Positions 60,563-64,000 of a stretch of DNA of 64,000 nucleotides are shown piece after piece; position 1 is the stretch's first letter, and the number at the start of each line of letters is the position of its first letter. The position numbers were made by a program, and so were the translations under genes. This DNA comes from Microtetraspora glauca (GTDB lineage Bacteria > Actinomycetota > Actinomycetes > Streptomycetales > Streptomycetaceae). Location: positions 282,161 to 346,160 of the forward strand of contig JOFO01000001.1 in the NCBI GenBank assembly GCA_000721275.1, given 5' to 3'. The notes under the pieces were generated by a model that saw only the letters and a list, made by a program, of their open reading frames with translations, was not told the DNA's origin and made no database searches.

Positions 60563-63058
60563 TCAGCGACCGGCGCTCTCGACCACCTGCGCCCATTCGT
60601 CGAGCAGCGCCTGCGCGGACGTGTCGTCGGGGCCCTCGGCCCACAGATGGGTGACGGCCTCGGCGGGGTCCGGCAGCACCATCACCCACCGCCCGTCGGC
60701 CTCCACGACCCGCACGCCGTCCGTGGTGTCGACCGACCTGCTGCCGGCCGCCTCGACGACCCGCCGCATCACGAGCCCCTTCACCGCCCACGGCGTCGCG
60801 ATGTCCCGCTTGATCACGTGGGCGCGCGGGATGCGGGCGTCGATCTGGCTGAGCGTGAGCTGGGTCCGCGCCACCAGCCCGATGAGCCGCACGAAGGCCG
60901 CGGCCCCGTCGAAGACGCTGCTGAATTCGGGCACGATGAACCCGCCGCGCCCGTCGCCGCCGAAGATGGTCGACTCCTGCCGGCCGACCCGGGTCAGGTC
61001 GTCGGGCGAGGTGGTCGTCCACTCCACCTGGGTGCCGTGGTACGCGGCCACCTGCTCGGCGATACGGGTCGTGGTCACCGGCAGCGCGACCCGTCCCGAC
61101 CGCCGCTCGGCCGCCACCAGGTCGAGCATCACCAGCAGCGCCCGGTCGTCCTCGATGATCCGGCCCCGTTCGTCGACGAGCGACAGCCGCTCGCCCACGG
61201 GGTCGAACCGCACGCCGAACGCGGCCCGCGCCGACGCCACGATCTCCCCGAGCCGGACGAGCCCGGCCCGCCGCCGCTCGATGGACTCGGTCGGCCGCGA
61301 CTCGTCGAGTCCCGGGTTGATGGTCAGCGAGTCCACCTGGAGCCGGCCCAGCAGGCTCGGCAGCACGAGCCCCGCGCTGCCGTTGGACGCGTCGACGACC
61401 ACCTTCAGCCCGGCCTCCGCGATCCCGCTGGTGTCGACGTTCCGCAGCAGCGAGCCGGTGTACGAGTCGAAGACGCTCGACGGGAAGGACAGGTCGCCGA
61501 TCTCGCCGGGGAAGGCCCGCCGGTACTCCTGCCGTGCGTACACCCGGTCCAGCTTGCGCTGCCGGGCCTGCGACAGGTCCGCGCCCCGCTCGTCGAAGAA
61601 CATGATGTCGACCGAGTCCGGCACTCCGGGGGAGGTACGCACCATGATCCCGCCGGCGCTGCCCCGCGCGGTCTGCTGCCGGGCCACCGGCAGCGGTACG
61701 TTCTCCAGGTCGCGCACGTCGATGGCGCTGGCCTGGAGCGCGGAGATCACGGCCCGTTTGAGGGCGCGGGCGCCACGGGAGTGGTCACGGGCGGTGGTGA
61801 CGGTGGCGCCCTTCTTCAGCGTCGTCGCGTACGCCCCGGCGAGCCGGACGGCCAGCTCGGGGGTGATCTCGACGTTGAGGATCCCGGACACGCCGCGGGT
61901 GCCGAAGAGGTGGGCCTGGCCGCGCGACTCCCAGATCACCGAGGTGTTGACGAAGGCGCCGGCCTCGATGGTCTTGAACGGGTAGACCCGTACGTTGCCC
62001 TGCACGATCGACTCCTCGCCGATCATGCACTCGTCACCGATGACGGCCCCGTCCTCGATCCGGGCCGCCCGCATGACGTCGGTGTTCTTGCCGATGACGC
62101 AGCCGCGCAGGTTGCTGTGCTGCCCGATGTACACGTTGTCGTGGACGACGGCCTTGTGCAGGAAGGCGCCGCTCTTGACGACCACGTTGGAGCCGACGAC
62201 GGTGTGCTCGCGGATCTCGGCGCCGGCCTCGACCTTGGCGTAGTCGCCGATGTACAGCGGACCGCGCAGCACCGCGTCGGGGTGCACCTCGGCGCCTTCG
62301 GCGACCCACACGCCGGGCGAGATCTCGAAGCCGTCGATGTCGACCTGGACCTTGCCCTCGAGCACGTCGGCCTGTGCCTTGACGTAGCTTTCGTGGGTGC
62401 CGACGTCCTCCCAGTAGCCCTCGGCGACGTAGCCGTAGATCGGCTTGCCCTCCTGCATCAGCCGCGGGAAGACGTCACCGGACCAGTCGACCGGCACGTC
62501 GGCCTCGACGTAGTCGAACACCTCGGGCTCCATGACGTAGATGCCCGTGTTCACGGTGTCCGAGAAGACCTGGCCCCAGGTCGGCTTCTCGAGGAAGCGC
62601 TCGACCTGTCCTTCGTCGTCGACGATGGTGATGCCGAATTCCAGCGGATTCGGCACGCGCGTCAGACAGACCGTGACCATCGCGCCCTTCTCCTTGTGGA
62701 ACCGGATCAGGTCGGTGAGGTCGAAATCGGTGAGGGCGTCCCCCGAGATCACGAGGAAAGCGTCGTCCTTCAACGCTTCCTCGGCGTTCTTCACACTGCC
62801 CGCTGTGCCGAGAGGCTTCTCCTCATTGGCGTACGTGAGCTCCATTCCGAGCTCTTCGCCGTCACCGAAGTAGTTCCGGACGAGAGAGGCGAGGAACTGG
62901 ACGGTGACGACGGTCTCGTTGAGACCGTGCCTCTTGAGCAGTCGTAGGACGTGCTCCATGATCGGCCGGTTCACCACCGGCAGAAGAGGCTTGGGCATGC
63001 TCGAGGTCATGGGGCGAAGGCGGGTTCCTTCGCCACCGGCCATCACGACGGCCTTCAT
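60563..63058 (-). CDS. Sugar-1-phosphate nucleotidyltransferase fused to degenerate phosphomutase (mannose-1-phosphate guanylyltransferase-like)
   Basis: An 831-residue protein. Residues 1-230 are a nucleotidyltransferase ([37 protein letters not shown]), 240-380 a left-handed beta-helix with hexapeptide repeats, and 385-831 a phosphohexomutase fold. In the mutase part the catalytic TASHNP serine loop is absent ([13 protein letters not shown] stands there) and the DGDxDR metal loop reads FDPVGER, so it is probably not catalytic. Streptomyces proteins of this design are annotated as GDP-mannose pyrophosphorylase for glycosylation and wall synthesis. ATG at 63058. Located between pgsA-like and DUF881 genes. 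Confidence 0.88.
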   Translation of the reverse strand: MKAVVMAGGEGTRLRPMTSSMPKPLLPVVNRPIMEHVLRLLKRHGLNETVVTVQFLASLVRNYFGDGEELGMELTYANEEKPLGTAGSVKNAEEALKDDAFLVISGDALTDFDLTDLIRFHKEKGAMVTVCLTRVPNPLEFGITIVDDEGQVERFLEKPTWGQVFSDTVNTGIYVMEPEVFDYVEADVPVDWSGDVFPRLMQEGKPIYGYVAEGYWEDVGTHESYVKAQADVLEGKVQVDIDGFEISPGVWVAEGAEVHPDAVLRGPLYIGDYAKVEAGAEIREHTVVGSNVVVKSGAFLHKAVVHDNVYIGQHSNLRGCVIGKNTDVMRAARIEDGAVIGDECMIGEESIVQGNVRVYPFKTIEAGAFVNTSVIWESRGQAHLFGTRGVSGILNVEITPELAVRLAGAYATTLKKGATVTTARDHSRGARALKRAVISALQASAIDVRDLENVPLPVARQQTARGSAGGIMVRTSPGVPDSVDIMFFDERGADLSQARQRKLDRVYARQEYRRAFPGEIGDLSFPSSVFDSYTGSLLRNVDTSGIAEAGLKVVVDASNGSAGLVLPSLLGRLQVDSLTINPGLDESRPTESIERRRAGLVRLGEIVASARAAFGVRFDPVGERLSLVDERGRIIEDDRALLVMLDLVAAERRSGRVALPVTTTRIAEQVAAYHGTQVEWTTTSPDDLTRVGRQESTIFGGDGRGGFIVPEFSSVFDGAAAFVRLIGLVARTQLTLSQIDARIPRAHVIKRDIATPWAVKGLVMRRVVEAAGSRSVDTTDGVRVVEADGRWVMVLPDPAEAVTHLWAEGPDDTSAQALLDEWAQVVESAGR

Positions 63059-63174
63059 GTCGGAAGCGTCCTCCTTAAGAGACGACGGTCCTGCCGACGA
63101 GCCCTGTCCGCTCACTCGCCCCGGGGGCGTCCTCGTTCCTGCCGGCGACGCTGCTCGGCACGGGACGGAAGGGC

Positions 63175-63783
63175 TCAATCGGCCTCGGTATCCGCCTTCA
63201 CGAGTCGGCGGACCTGGACCACGTAGAGGATCCCTGCCCACCAATACAGAGTTGTACCCCATCCGGCGAAAGCCCATCCGAAAACTTCAGCGAGTGACGC
63301 CAGCCATCCGGTTCCGTCACTGAGAAGCAGGAGCGGGAACGCGTACATGAGGTTGAAAGTCGCAGCTTTTCCGAGGAAGTTCACCTGCGGCGGCGGGTAG
63401 CCGTGCCGGCGGAGGATTCCCACCATGACCAGCAGCATGACTTCCCGTGCCAAAAGCACGACGGTCAGCCACAGCGGCAGGATCTCGCGCCAGGTGAGCC
63501 CCAGGAGCGTGGACAGGATGTACAGCCGGTCGGCCGCCGGGTCGAGGAGCCTGCCGAGGCTGCTGATCTGGTTCCACTTGCGGGCCAGCTTGCCGTCGAG
63601 GTAGTCGCTGACGCCGCTGAGCATCAGCACGAGCAGCGCCCATACATCGCTGTTGGGCCCGCCGAACTCCGGCCGGAGGATGAGCCACAGGAACAGCGGC
63701 ACGCCGAGAAGACGCGCCATGCTGAGAATGTTGGGGATGGTGAGGACCCGGTCCGTCTGGACCTCGGTCTCCTGGACCTCCAC
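63175..63783 (-). CDS. CDP-alcohol phosphatidyltransferase (PgsA-like, Rv1822 type)
   Basis: A 202-residue membrane enzyme that condenses CDP-diacylglycerol with an alcohol phosphate. The full catalytic motif D-x2-D-G-x2-A-R-x8-G-x3-D-x3-D is present as [22 protein letters not shown], with about six helices. The GTG at 63783 has AGGAGG seven bases upstream and fits family length; longer frames upstream have no support. It heads the large minus-strand gene series. It may be a phosphatidylglycerophosphate or cardiolipin synthase-type enzyme. Confidence 0.9.
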   Translation of the reverse strand: MEVQETEVQTDRVLTIPNILSMARLLGVPLFLWLILRPEFGGPNSDVWALLVLMLSGVSDYLDGKLARKWNQISSLGRLLDPAADRLYILSTLLGLTWREILPLWLTVVLLAREVMLLVMVGILRRHGYPPPQVNFLGKAATFNLMYAFPLLLLSDGTGWLASLAEVFGWAFAGWGTTLYWWAGILYVVQVRRLVKADTEAD

Positions 63784-63880
63784 CCGGGGGCCTCCTGCTG
63801 GGACGGTGCTGACGTTGACCCCTGACCTTACCTCCCGCCCACGCCGCCCCCGCCCACCGGGTCCCGTCCCGTGAACCCAG

Positions 63881-63913
63881 AAAAGCCCCGCACCAGAAGG
63901 CGCGGGGCTTTCC
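63881..63913 (-). terminator. rRNA operon terminator
   Basis: On the minus strand, after the 5S gene, AAGCCCCGCGCC-TTCT-GGTGCGGGGCTTTT forms a strong hairpin ending in T residues. Confidence 0.9.
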
Positions 63914-63923
63914 CACAATGATT

Positions 63924-64000
63924 GTTCGGCGGCGTCCTACTCTCCCACAGGGTCCCCCCTGCAGTACCATCGGCGCTGAAAGGCTTAGCTTCCGGGTTCG
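63924..64000 (-). rRNA. rrf: 5S ribosomal RNA, 3' part (cut by window edge)
   Basis: The minus strand reads CGAACCCGGAAGCTAAGC, CAGCGCCGATGGTACTGC and GGGAGAGTAGGACGCCGCC, the conserved loops of actinobacterial 5S rRNA, ending at GAAC (63924). About 77 of some 120 nt are present; the 5' part and the rest of the rrn operon lie beyond the right edge. Confidence 0.97.

Noticed and set aside
59219..62947. 1242-codon plus-strand frame opposite Sbp, DUF881 and the nucleotidyltransferase
   Set aside because: Shadow of strongly conserved minus-strand genes; no recognisable domain.

Overview
The window reads as a Streptomyces chromosome segment. Coding sequence is extremely GC-rich with G/C in nearly all third positions, GTG and TTG starts are common, and the right end carries the conserved actinobacterial garA region next to a 5S rRNA gene. 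There is no sign of plasmid or phage replication functions.

Bases 1 to about 20,500 are the right part of a type II (aromatic) polyketide gene cluster with a deoxysugar module. The left edge cuts an NDP-hexose 2,3-dehydratase. It is followed by a C-3 dehydratase, two C-4 ketoreductases, two RmlC-type epimerases and one glycosyltransferase, a set expected for a 2,3,6-trideoxyhexose of the rhodinose/amicetose kind. Tailoring is heavy: three cytochromes P450 with a dedicated ferredoxin and ferredoxin reductase, an ActVA5-like flavin hydroxylase with a separate flavin reductase, an epoxide hydrolase, an SRPBCC protein, two paralogous SnoaL-like proteins, and a TAP-family alpha/beta-hydrolase whose nucleophilic serine is alanine. 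An ActIII-like ketoreductase and an ActIV-like metallo-beta-lactamase-fold cyclase/thioesterase identify the pathway type. The ketosynthase/CLF/ACP, the sugar-activating genes, regulators and exporters are not in the window and presumably lie to the left. Three divergent promoter regions carry TCGAG-type heptamers at 11-bp period, as recognised by SARP activators; one sits exactly 8 bp from a -10-like hexamer. A decayed integrase C-terminus at about 20,830-20,980 marks the cluster's right border.

Bases 21,000-33,900 are accessory: a DUF2231-Rieske fusion, a ferritin-like/hemerythrin/ATP-grasp operon, a stand-alone second cytochrome oxidase subunit I with a small partner, secreted proteins, an ArsR regulator, a Rieske lipoprotein and a probable LysR remnant. 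Bases 33,900-49,800 hold small metabolic and regulatory pairs: an isochorismatase-like protein and flavin-binding protein around a palindrome, a LysR/EamA pair, a MocR regulator divergent from flavin-binding proteins, two more EamA exporters, a Clp-N protein, PadR, PhzF, a CPBP protease and a GCS2-type glutamate-cysteine ligase.

Bases 49,800-64,000 are core genome: gcvP behind a glycine riboswitch, a PRC-barrel protein, dinB, then the block known from Mycobacterium tuberculosis Rv1822-Rv1830 (PgsA-like, DUF881, Sbp, DUF881, GarA-type FHA, MerR, DUF151, second MerR). Here a large nucleotidyltransferase/degenerate phosphomutase fusion is inserted and gcvH is missing. The window ends inside a 5S rRNA gene on the minus strand, preceded in plus coordinates by its terminator.
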